Part shown: positions 1 through 5,159 of the stretch, piece by piece
How the letters are laid out: the number at the start of each line of letters is the position of its first letter
How positions within the stretch are numbered: position 1 is the first letter of the stretch
Source: Treponema sp.
GTDB lineage: Bacteria > Spirochaetota > Spirochaetia > Treponematales > Treponemataceae
Direction: 5' to 3'
DNA length: 6,578 nt
Assembly (NCBI GenBank): GCA_003447785.1
Contig: DLYJ01000156.1
Coordinates: 1 to 6,578 of the forward strand
Position numbers and translations under genes: made by a program
Notes under the pieces: model-generated
What the model saw: only the letters and a program-made list of their open reading frames with translations
Told to the model about the DNA's origin: nothing
The model's database searches: none

Positions 1-113
1 TCTGCGACATTTTTCGCGACATTTTTCTTAAAAATTTAAGCCGTTCTGCGACATTTTTCACGACATTTTTCTTAGAATTTTAAGCCCTCCTGCGACATTT
101 TTCTTAGATTTCT
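1..113. repeat. 44-bp degenerate direct repeat, array A (left edge)
   Basis: Two and a half units with a 44-bp period start at positions 1, 45 and 89. A full unit has two CGACATTTTTC cores 12 bp apart (starts 5 and 17; 49 and 61), then a short AT-rich near-palindrome of the CTTAAAAATTTAAG type and a conserved AAGCC. The third unit has one core (start 93) and then decays. The array begins at the window edge and probably continues to the left. Further units occur at 447-510. The copies touch one another, so this is not a CRISPR array. I do not recognise the family. Confidence 0.8.
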
Positions 114-138
114 GCTCTTCCCCTGGGACTTTTTGCCT

Positions 139-234
139 TTTTGCAATATTTCATGAGCGAGTTTTTGTGGTTTTACACTATTTTATGAGCGAGTTTTGGT
201 GATTTTGCACTATTTTATGAGCGAGTTGTTTTTT
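139..234. repeat. 32-bp tandem repeat, three copies
   Basis: Three contiguous units share the core TATTT(C/T)ATGAGCGAG. ATGAGCGAG starts at 153, 185 and 217, an exact 32-bp period. Each unit opens with TTTT(G/A)CA(A/C)TATT and ends in a T/G-rich stretch; the third ends in a T run. There is no open frame across the array and no spacers. The period is about three helical turns, so any protein bound to each unit would lie on one face of the DNA. The function is unknown. Confidence 0.8.
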
Positions 235-368
235 TTCGATTAAAATGGGAATCAACTACCTTTTTCATCGAAAAGTATAATATACGCCAATTAGAAATTC
301 ACGACCTTAGCAAAATTCATCCTTAAGAATCGAAAACGAATTTATTAAATCTGCATTAAATACAATTT
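235..368. other. AT-rich stretch with no recognisable gene
   Basis: This is AT-rich sequence between the 32-bp array and the first hairpin. It contains an isolated TATAAT (276-281) with no good -35 box and only very short open frames on either strand. I see no RNA gene and no coding remnant I can name. Confidence 0.5.
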
Positions 369-386
369 CATTGCTTATAGGCAATG
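369..386. repeat. Small perfect inverted repeat
   Basis: CATTGC (369-374) and GCAATG (381-386) are perfect complements separated by the six-base loop TTATAG. No T run follows, so it is not a classical terminator. It could be a protein-binding site or simply a small hairpin beside the larger one at 391-435. Confidence 0.5.
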
Positions 387-390
387 CCAT

Positions 391-435
391 TTACTTACCC
401 CTTTATCTTACCCCTTTATTTAAAGGGGTAAGTAA
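391..435. repeat. Nested hairpin with a 13-bp tandem duplication
   Basis: CTTACCCCTTTAT occurs twice in tandem (394-406 and 407-419), followed by its inverted copy TAAAGGGGTAAG (421-432). Two mutually exclusive hairpins are possible. One is compact, with 12-bp arms 407-418 and 421-432. The other has longer 15-bp arms, 391-405 and 421-435, looping out the inner copy. The sequence supports both exactly. Whether it is transcribed is not known. Confidence 0.75.
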
Positions 436-446
436 TTAAATATAAA

Positions 447-510
447 TCTGCGACATTTTTCGCGACATTTTTTCTGGAATTTCAAGCCATTCTACATTTT
501 TCTTAAAATG
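447..510. repeat. 44-bp degenerate direct repeat, array B
   Basis: This is a second block of the family seen at 1-113. A full unit starts at 447 with two cores (451-461, and 463-474 with one extra T), then a GGAATTTCAAGCC tail. A decayed unit begins exactly 44 bp later at 491 (TCTACATTTTTCTTA). It ends just upstream of the promoter region of the XRE regulator. Confidence 0.75.
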
Positions 511-535
511 TACCAGTCAATAATGTAGTTAAAGT

Positions 536-588
536 GCAATAAGTTGCATATTATCACTGAAAGCGCCATTTAATACGCAATAACTTGC
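536..588. promoter_or_regulatory. Paired GCAA-N4-TTGC motif, candidate operator
   Basis: GCAATAAGTTGC (536-547) and GCAATAACTTGC (577-588) differ at one base. Each is an imperfect dyad of the form GCAA-N4-TTGC. They lie 41 bp apart start to start, close to four helical turns, and the second overlaps the -35 box of the downstream promoter. Paired dyads over the promoter are what autoregulation by a HipB-like dimer would need. The motif is visible; the binding is inferred. Confidence 0.5.
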
Positions 589-613
589 TTGTTAAATGAT
601 ATTGCTGTATAAT
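585..613 (+). promoter_or_regulatory. Sigma70-type promoter of the XRE regulator
   Basis: TTGCTT (585-590) and a perfect TATAAT (608-613) are separated by exactly 17 bp. The expected transcription start is near 620, leaving a very short leader with AAAGG (622-626) seven bases before the ATG at 634. The -35 box overlaps the second candidate operator dyad. Confidence 0.75.
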
Positions 614-633
614 AAAAGCGCAAAGGTATAAAT

Positions 634-969
634 ATGCAGGAATTTACATCTCAAGCCATCTTGAATGAGCTGGCAAAGCGGGTAAAGAATTACAGACTTG
701 ATATGGAACTTTCTCAGGCAGAATTTGCCCGAAAGGCAGGGGTTTCTTTACGAAGTATTGTAAATTTTGAAAGCGGAGCAGATGTTAAGTTTTCAAATTT
801 TATCAAAATATTAAAGGCACTGGAGATTGCCGATAATTTGGAAGTACTTATTCCCGATGTTACAAAACGTCCGTCTTCATTTCTTGAATCTAAAAAACAT
901 AAACAACGGGCTCGAAAAAACAAAAAAACAGAAGAAGCTTCTGGCTTTAAATGGGGAGATGAAAAATGA
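634..969 (+). CDS. XRE-family HTH regulator, HipB-like (probable orphan antitoxin)
   Basis: A 111-residue cytoplasmic DNA-binding protein. A Cro/C1-type HTH spans about residues 13-72: helix 2 is near S27-A35 (SQAEFARKAG) and the recognition helix near S38-F45 (SLRSIVNFE). A Lys/Arg-rich tail (about 87-98) leads to a terminal FKWGDEK. As I recall the family, this basic tail and W-G-D-E ending are typical of HipB-like proteins encoded just before HipA kinases; in those systems HipB neutralises HipA and represses the operon. AAAGG seven bases upstream and a good promoter support the start. The stop codon overlaps an ATG at 966 (ATGA), the usual sign of a translationally coupled second gene, but that reading frame ends after 21 codons. 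The HTH call is firm. The HipB assignment is moderate; a plain XRE regulator is the alternative. Confidence 0.85.
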   Translation: MQEFTSQAILNELAKRVKNYRLDMELSQAEFARKAGVSLRSIVNFESGADVKFSNFIKILKALEIADNLEVLIPDVTKRPSSFLESKKHKQRARKNKKTEEASGFKWGDEK

Positions 970-1031
970 TAAACACTGTGGTAGCGATTGGAACCCCTGC
1001 GAAGCAGTCCACGGGCAAAGCCCGTGGATGA
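966..1031 (+). pseudogene. Truncated second cistron, probable hipA remnant
   Basis: An ATG overlaps the regulator's stop codon by four bases (ATGA, 966-969) and opens a frame beginning MINTVV. It then runs into the GC-rich repeat element and stops at 1029-1031 after 21 codons. In HipB-HipA operons the kinase gene commonly starts in this way, and an opening of the type M-I-(N/K)-x-x-x-V is familiar to me from HipA-family proteins. Only about five or six codons would be original; the rest is translated repeat. No further HipA-like sequence appears up to the rfb operon, so the event was a deletion or replacement rather than a clean insertion. The identity rests mainly on context. Confidence 0.4.
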
Positions 1032-1076
1032 GCGTGAGCGAAGGGTGGAAGTAGCGACGGCGCAGCCGGACCACCC
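981..1076. repeat. GC-rich hairpin-dense intergenic element
   Basis: This block is clearly more GC-rich than its surroundings and carries successive hairpins. CTGC-GAA-GCAG lies at 997-1007. CCACGGGC-AAA-GCCCGTGG lies at 1009-1027, with perfect 8-bp arms. CGGC-GCA-GCCG (1058-1068) sits inside an outer pairing of GGGTGG (1043-1048) with CCACCC (1071-1076). GTAGCGA occurs at 981-987 and again at 1051-1057. The architecture is that of a REP- or MITE-like dispersed repeat. It separates two convergent genes and could stop transcription from both sides, but no T tract follows on either strand. The last 13 bp recur at 2400-2412. Confidence 0.7.
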
Positions 1077-2293
1077 TAAATATATTCAACTGGAAGGGCT
1101 GCAATATCTTCACTTAAATAATGCATTTTATCGCACTGGCATAAAATGCATCCCTGACCGACTGTCTTTCCTGGAATTTTATTAAGTACAGAAAAATTCT
1201 TTGCCATATCGGGTGCTGGCTGGGCTGATTTCTTTATTTCGACCGGATAAAGAACATTATCTTTCTCGATAAGTAAATCGATCTCCTTTTTATCTTTATC
1301 CCGATAAAAATAAATATTTTTCGTATCATGCCCGGCATTATAGTAAGATTTGATAATTTCACTTACTGCAAAATTTTCAAATAAGCTTCCTGACATTGCA
1401 CCATTCATAGCAACCTGGCTTGAACTCCAGCCAACTAAATAGCAGACAAGACCTGTATCCATAAAATATACTTTTGGAGTTTTTATTGCACGGTTAGATA
1501 CATTCTTTTCATACGGCTGGAGAAGTCTGATAATACCTGAGGACTCCAGAATACTTGTCCACTGCGAAATTGTTTTGCTTGTTACACCAACATCACGAGC
1601 CATAGAATCAGCATTAAACAGTTCTCCAACGCGGGCCGCAATACATTGCATAAAATTATTGAATTTTACGAGATTTTTTGCATCAATTAAATCTGATACA
1701 TCCCTGTCAATATAGGTCCTCATATATGAACGATAAAATGATTCCCACTCAATGGTATCATCTGCAAGTTCCGGCATGCTTCCACGCCAAATATACTGCC
1801 AGAGGTTTTTGTAAGTTTTTATAGACTTTTTTCTTTCTGAAATATATTCTGCGGTCGGTAAAAACTCTGTATTAAAATTGATTTCATGTTTTTCCCGAAG
1901 AGACAGCGATGACATATTAATAATGCAAACCCGGCCTGCAAGAGAATCTGCTGCATTACTCAATAGCTTATAACTTTGTGAGCCTGTAAGAACGATTTTT
2001 CCTTTTTCTTCTGAATTATCTGCAAGAAGTTTTATTTGAAGAAATAATTCTGGTGCACGCCGGACTTCGTCAATAATAACAGGAAGCGGATGGTTCTTGA
2101 AAAAGAGGTCTGAATCATTTTTGGCAATACTTAAATCCGAAAAATCATCAAGAGACACATAGTCATATTCAGGAACAAGTTTATTTTTCAATAGTGTTGA
2201 TTTACCTACCTGGCGGGAACCGGTAATAAGAAGAACCCTGAACTGTTTTTTCATTCTTTCCAGATAAGGTAGAATATGACGGTTGATATACAT
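1076..2293 (-). CDS. AAA+ ATP-binding protein of the DUF4143 family
   Basis: A 405-residue cytoplasmic protein of a widespread, poorly understood family. The N-terminal AAA+ domain has Walker A GSRQVGKST (25-33), Walker B LPVIIDE (70-76) and a sensor-1-like LTGSQ (102-106). A winged-helix segment follows, with its HTH near 228-250 (ARDVGVTSKTISQW). The C-terminal DUF4143 region resembles a PD-(D/E)XK nuclease fold and keeps E306, D339 (KKEIDLLIE) and E352-I-K354 (VEIKKS). The length and the terminal PVEYI suit a complete protein. AAGAAGG (2305-2299) five bases before the ATG supports the start. The stop codon overlaps the GC-rich repeat. The gene is convergent with the XRE regulator and stands alone as a transcription unit behind a palindromic promoter. 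The family assignment is firm. The biological role is not established, and nuclease activity should not be assumed. Confidence 0.9.
   Translation of the reverse strand: MYINRHILPYLERMKKQFRVLLITGSRQVGKSTLLKNKLVPEYDYVSLDDFSDLSIAKNDSDLFFKNHPLPVIIDEVRRAPELFLQIKLLADNSEEKGKIVLTGSQSYKLLSNAADSLAGRVCIINMSSLSLREKHEINFNTEFLPTAEYISERKKSIKTYKNLWQYIWRGSMPELADDTIEWESFYRSYMRTYIDRDVSDLIDAKNLVKFNNFMQCIAARVGELFNADSMARDVGVTSKTISQWTSILESSGIIRLLQPYEKNVSNRAIKTPKVYFMDTGLVCYLVGWSSSQVAMNGAMSGSLFENFAVSEIIKSYYNAGHDTKNIYFYRDKDKKEIDLLIEKDNVLYPVEIKKSAQPAPDMAKNFSVLNKIPGKTVGQGCILCQCDKMHYLSEDIAALPVEYI
1121..1151. repeat. Perfect inverted repeat inside the ATPase 3' coding end
   Basis: ATGCATTTTAT (1121-1131) and ATAAAATGCAT (1141-1151) are perfect 11-bp arms around a 9-base loop. 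On the coding strand this spans the codons for roughly residues 382-391 (CILCQCDKMH). It would form a stable hairpin in the mRNA about 45 bases before the stop codon. Confidence 0.6.
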
Positions 2294-2305
2294 TTGAACC
2301 TTCTT

Positions 2306-2344
2306 TTTCGACTAATTTGGAGTATAACTCCAAATTAGTCGAAA
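2306..2344. promoter_or_regulatory. 39-bp perfect palindrome over the ATPase promoter
   Basis: The arms TTTCGACTAATTTGGAGT (2306-2323) and its exact complement (2327-2344) flank a 3-base centre, ATA. The minus-strand -10 hexamer TATACT occupies the centre and the left arm falls in the untranslated leader. A perfect 18-bp dyad is unlikely by chance and suits a dimeric repressor site or a recombination site. The ATPase's own winged helix is a candidate ligand, by inference only. Confidence 0.8.
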
Positions 2345-2349
2345 GGCAA
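2321..2349 (-). promoter_or_regulatory. Sigma70-type promoter of the ATPase gene
   Basis: On the minus strand TTGCCT (2349-2344) and TATACT (2326-2321) are separated by exactly 17 bp. Transcription should start near 2314, giving a leader of about 20 bases that contains the AAGAAGG ribosome-binding site. The spacer is the right arm of the palindrome. Confidence 0.7.
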
Positions 2350-2379
2350 GATGTATATTTTTTTTATTAACACCGCGAT

Positions 2380-2412
2380 CTTGTTACACCAACATCACGA
2401 GCCGGACCACCC
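2380..2412. repeat. Chimeric scar: ATPase HTH fragment joined to end of GC-rich element
   Basis: Positions 2380-2403 are identical over 24 bp, in the same orientation, to 1578-1601 inside the ATPase gene, which encode A232-T238 of the HTH. Positions 2400-2412 (AGCCGGACCACCC) match the end of the GC-rich element at 1064-1076. The two matches overlap by four bases at the junction. Read on the minus strand, the fragment continues the HTH frame for a few codons and then stops, so it is not a functional gene. Confidence 0.75.
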
Positions 2413-2431
2413 CCCAAAAAAATATCCTGCA

Positions 2432-2460
2432 TTGCCCAAAAACTCTTATGACTGTATAAT
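2432..2460 (+). promoter_or_regulatory. Sigma70-type promoter of the rfbBACD operon
   Basis: TTGCCC (2432-2437) and a perfect TATAAT (2455-2460) are separated by exactly 17 bp. Transcription would start near 2467. The leader holds AAGAGG (2470-2475), six bases before the rfbB ATG. I see no operator or riboswitch, so expression may be constitutive. Confidence 0.75.
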
Positions 2461-2481
2461 ATTCAACATAAGAGGTTTTTT

Positions 2482-3606
2482 ATGTCGCGTAAATTACACA
2501 ACATTCTTGTTACCGGTGGGGCTGGCTTTATCGGTTCCAACTTTATTCACTATCTTTTTAATATGTCTGCCGTGGACAGCGGGCTCTTTACGGATGCTGA
2601 TTTTGACGGCACTGTGGTTAACGTTGACTGCCTGACTTATGCGGGTAACCTTGAATCCCTCGCTGATGTTGAAGCAAAATTCGGCGGAAAAAGATACTTC
2701 TTTGAAAAGGCTGATATCACTGACCGCGCACAGATTGAACGCATATTCAAACAGTACAACATTGATACTGTAATTCACTTTGCGGCAGAAAGCCATGTTG
2801 ACCGTTCCATTCTTGGCCCTGAAGCCTTTGTAAAAACCAATGTTATGGGAACTTTTACTCTTCTTGATGTTGCCCGCAACTTCTGGAAAAACGCTGACGG
2901 TTCAATCAGGGACGATGTTTTGTTCCACCACATTTCTACTGACGAAGTTTACGGTTCCCTCGGTCCGACAGGATACTTTACTGAAACCACTCCTTACGAC
3001 CCGCGCTCTCCATATTCAGCAAGCAAGGCAAGTTCCGACCACCTGGTTATGGCTTACTTCCACACCTACGGTCTTCCGGTAACTCTTTCCAACTGTACCA
3101 ATAACTATGGTCCGTACCAGTTTCCGGAAAAACTTCTGCCTCTGATGATCAGTAACATCCGGGACGGCAAAAAACTTCCTGTTTATGGTAAGGGCGACAA
3201 TATCCGTGACTGGATTTATGTTGAAGACCACAACCGCGCCGTGTGGCTCATCGTTAAAAACGGAGTTACCGGTAAAAAATACAATATCGGCGGCGAAAAC
3301 GAATGGCAGAATATTAAACTTCTTCATAAAGTAATTGAATTAACTGCTTCTAAAATCAACAAAAGCGTTGACGATGTTGAAAAAACAATCACATACGTTA
3401 CTGACCGTCCGGGGCACGACAAGCGTTACGCCATCGACTGTTCAAAAATCAAAAAGGAACTGGGCTGGCAGCGCAAAATGACCTTTGAACAGGGCCTTGA
3501 AGCGACCGTTAACTGGTATTTGACCAATAACGAATGGGTTGACCACATTTTGAGCGGCGACTATAAAAACTGGATTTCTAAAAATTATACTGAACAGGGG
3601 CGATAA
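2482..3606 (+). CDS. rfbB: dTDP-glucose 4,6-dehydratase
   Basis: Converts dTDP-glucose to dTDP-4-keto-6-deoxyglucose, the second step of dTDP-L-rhamnose synthesis, using tightly bound NAD in the cytoplasm. It is an extended short-chain dehydrogenase. The Rossmann motif GGAGFIG is at residues 12-18 and HFAAESHVDRS at 99-109. The dehydratase signature STDEVYG (152-158) supplies T153, D154 and E155, and the YxxxK pair is Y178/K182 in SPYSASKAS. All catalytic residues are present. At 374 residues it is somewhat longer than the usual 340-360; about 15 extra residues lie at 28-44, before VVNVDCLTYAGN. It is the first gene of the operon and has a good AAGAGG site. The next ATG lies four bases after its stop codon. 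The rmlB name is equivalent. Confidence 0.97.
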   Translation: MSRKLHNILVTGGAGFIGSNFIHYLFNMSAVDSGLFTDADFDGTVVNVDCLTYAGNLESLADVEAKFGGKRYFFEKADITDRAQIERIFKQYNIDTVIHFAAESHVDRSILGPEAFVKTNVMGTFTLLDVARNFWKNADGSIRDDVLFHHISTDEVYGSLGPTGYFTETTPYDPRSPYSASKASSDHLVMAYFHTYGLPVTLSNCTNNYGPYQFPEKLLPLMISNIRDGKKLPVYGKGDNIRDWIYVEDHNRAVWLIVKNGVTGKKYNIGGENEWQNIKLLHKVIELTASKINKSVDDVEKTITYVTDRPGHDKRYAIDCSKIKKELGWQRKMTFEQGLEATVNWYLTNNEWVDHILSGDYKNWISKNYTEQGR

Positions 3607-3609
3607 AAA

Positions 3610-4482
3610 ATGAAAGGAATTATTTTAGCAGGGGGATCCGGAACCCGTTTATATCCAATCACAAAGGCTGTTTCAAAGCAGATTCTGCCGTTGTACGACA
3701 AGCCGATGATTTATTATCCTCTGAGCGTTCTGATGCTTGCAGGAATCCGCGAAGTTCTTATTATCAGCACTCCCCGGGATCTTCCTGTATTTAAGGAGCT
3801 TTTTGGCAACGGAAAATGGCTCGGCATGTCTTTTGAATACAAGGTTCAGGATAAGCCCCGCGGTCTTGCCGATGCATTTATCGTTGGTAAGGAATTTATC
3901 GGTAATGACGACGTTGCACTTGTTCTCGGCGACAATATTTTTTACGGCCAGAGCTTTACACAGACTCTCAGGCGTGCCCGTTCAACTGTAGAAAAAGACA
4001 GAAAAAGCGTAATTTTCGGCTACTTCGTAAAGGATCCCACAGCCTACGGTGTTGTTGAATTTGACAAGAGCGGCAAAGTTCTCGGTATCGAAGAAAAACC
4101 TTCTGCTCCTAAATCAAATTATGCGGTTCCGGGGCTTTACTTTTATACAAACGAGGTTGTAAAAATTGCCGCTGACGTTAAACCAAGTGCCCGGGGCGAA
4201 ATTGAAATTACTTCCGTAAATAACGAATACCTTAATCAAGGTAACCTTAATGTGGAACTTTTGGGCCGGGGTATGGCATGGCTTGATACCGGAACTTACG
4301 ACGGTCTCCTGGAAGCTTCCAACTTTATTGCAACGATCCAGAAACGCCAGGGAATGTATGTAAGTTGTATCGAAGAAATTGCATTCCGTAACGGCTGGCT
4401 TTCAAAAGACCAGATGCTTGAACTTGCAAAAGGCTACAAGACTGATTACGGCCGCTATCTTGAATACATCGCGGAAAATTAG
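3610..4482 (+). CDS. rfbA: Glucose-1-phosphate thymidylyltransferase
   Basis: Couples dTTP to glucose-1-phosphate to give dTDP-glucose, the first and usually feedback-controlled step of the pathway. The nucleotide-binding signature [11 protein letters not shown] is at residues 6-16, with K23/Q24 in SKQILP. The metal-binding LGDN (D108) and the second metal ligand in WLDTGTYD (D226) are both present, as is GIEEKP (159-164). At 290 residues it is the standard RmlA length. AGGGG (3596-3600), inside the end of rfbB, lies nine bases before the ATG, so the gene depends on the operon transcript. Members of this family normally form tetramers inhibited by dTDP-rhamnose; that is family knowledge, not visible here. 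Confidence 0.97.
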   Translation: MKGIILAGGSGTRLYPITKAVSKQILPLYDKPMIYYPLSVLMLAGIREVLIISTPRDLPVFKELFGNGKWLGMSFEYKVQDKPRGLADAFIVGKEFIGNDDVALVLGDNIFYGQSFTQTLRRARSTVEKDRKSVIFGYFVKDPTAYGVVEFDKSGKVLGIEEKPSAPKSNYAVPGLYFYTNEVVKIAADVKPSARGEIEITSVNNEYLNQGNLNVELLGRGMAWLDTGTYDGLLEASNFIATIQKRQGMYVSCIEEIAFRNGWLSKDQMLELAKGYKTDYGRYLEYIAEN

Positions 4483-4517
4483 TTGATACAGTCCGGACAA
4501 TCTATTGGAGTATAAAA

Positions 4518-5144
4518 ATGGCTTTTGAATTTAACAAGTGTTTTGCAAAAGACGGTTCAGAAATCGAAGGTTTGTGCGAAATTCAACCGAAAATTTTTGG
4601 CGACAACCGTGGTTACTTTCTTGAAACTTACAGCGAACGTGATTTTTTTGCCGCAGGCCTTACCGAAAAATTTGTTCAGGATAATCAGAGTAAGTCCAGT
4701 AAGGGCGTTTTGAGGGGGCTTCACTTTCAGACTAAGCACCCTCAGGGAAAGCTTGTACGCGCATTGCAGGGCCGTGTTTATGATGTTGCCGTTGACCTCC
4801 GCCACGGAAGCAGAACCTTTGGTAAATACTATGGAATTATTCTCGACGCTGAAAAGCAGAATCAGTTTTATATTCCCCGGGGGTTTGCCCATGGTTTTTA
4901 TGTTCTGACTGAAGAAGCGGTTTTTGCCTATAAATGCACCGACTTTTATGATCCCAGCGGTGAGGGCGGCCTGATGTGGAACGACCCGACTATAGGAATC
5001 GACTGGAAGGCTGTTGCTTCTGACATAACAGAACCTAACCTTTCTGAAAAAGATACAAAACATCCTTCTTTTGACCTGAACGGCAGATATTTTGACAAGT
5101 CCGGCAAATGGATTGGTCCGGATGCTGATGCCGCCAAAGCGTAG
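4518..5144 (+). CDS. rfbC: dTDP-4-dehydrorhamnose 3,5-epimerase
   Basis: Inverts C3 and C5 of dTDP-4-keto-6-deoxyglucose to give dTDP-4-keto-L-rhamnose, with no cofactor. It is an RmlC cupin. GDNRGYFLETY (28-38) opens the domain, followed by LRGLHFQ with the catalytic-base histidine H69, K78 in QGKLVRAL, VYDVAVDLR (87-95), IPRGFAHGF (119-127) and Y138 in FAYKCTDFY as the likely acid. Its 208 residues are slightly more than the typical 180-190 because of a C-terminal extension of about 20-25 residues ending in DADAAKA. TGGAG lies seven bases before the start. A gap of 35 bases separates it from rfbA, the longest in the operon, with no clear promoter or terminator in it. Confidence 0.96.
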   Translation: MAFEFNKCFAKDGSEIEGLCEIQPKIFGDNRGYFLETYSERDFFAAGLTEKFVQDNQSKSSKGVLRGLHFQTKHPQGKLVRALQGRVYDVAVDLRHGSRTFGKYYGIILDAEKQNQFYIPRGFAHGFYVLTEEAVFAYKCTDFYDPSGEGGLMWNDPTIGIDWKAVASDITEPNLSEKDTKHPSFDLNGRYFDKSGKWIGPDADAAKA

Positions 5145-5159
5145 TTTTGTGGAGATTAT

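Noticed and set aside
139..234. CRISPR array
   Set aside because: The 32-bp units are directly adjacent with no unique spacers, the flanks degenerate, and no cas gene is present. The 44-bp family also lacks spacers.
235..300. Short open frames of about 11 codons (plus strand, ATG at 246) and 17 codons (minus strand, ATG at 268)
   Set aside because: They are too short, lack ribosome-binding sites, and lie in low-complexity AT-rich DNA beside a repeat array.
1009..1027. Intrinsic terminator at the strong CCACGGGC hairpin
   Set aside because: The stem is strong, but no T tract follows on either strand. I describe it as part of a repeat that may terminate transcription by other means.
827..1185. 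Overlapping plus-strand open frames across the end of the XRE gene, the GC-rich element and the ATPase tail
   Set aside because: They are frame shadows crossing a non-coding repeat and the antisense of a real gene. Their composition is implausible and they have no start signals.
2351..2635. Open frame starting just after the palindrome and overlapping the first part of rfbB
   Set aside because: It runs through the promoter and into rfbB in another frame, has no ribosome-binding site, and its translation resembles no protein I know. rfbB is unambiguous.
4491..4498. GTCCGGAC palindrome between rfbA and rfbC
   Set aside because: An 8-bp palindrome is expected by chance at this scale, and no T tract or second copy supports a function.
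4483..4517. Possible internal promoter between rfbA and rfbC (TTGATA with TATAAA)
   Set aside because: The spacing is 22 bp, too long for a sigma70 promoter. The TATAAA overlaps the ribosome-binding region of rfbC.
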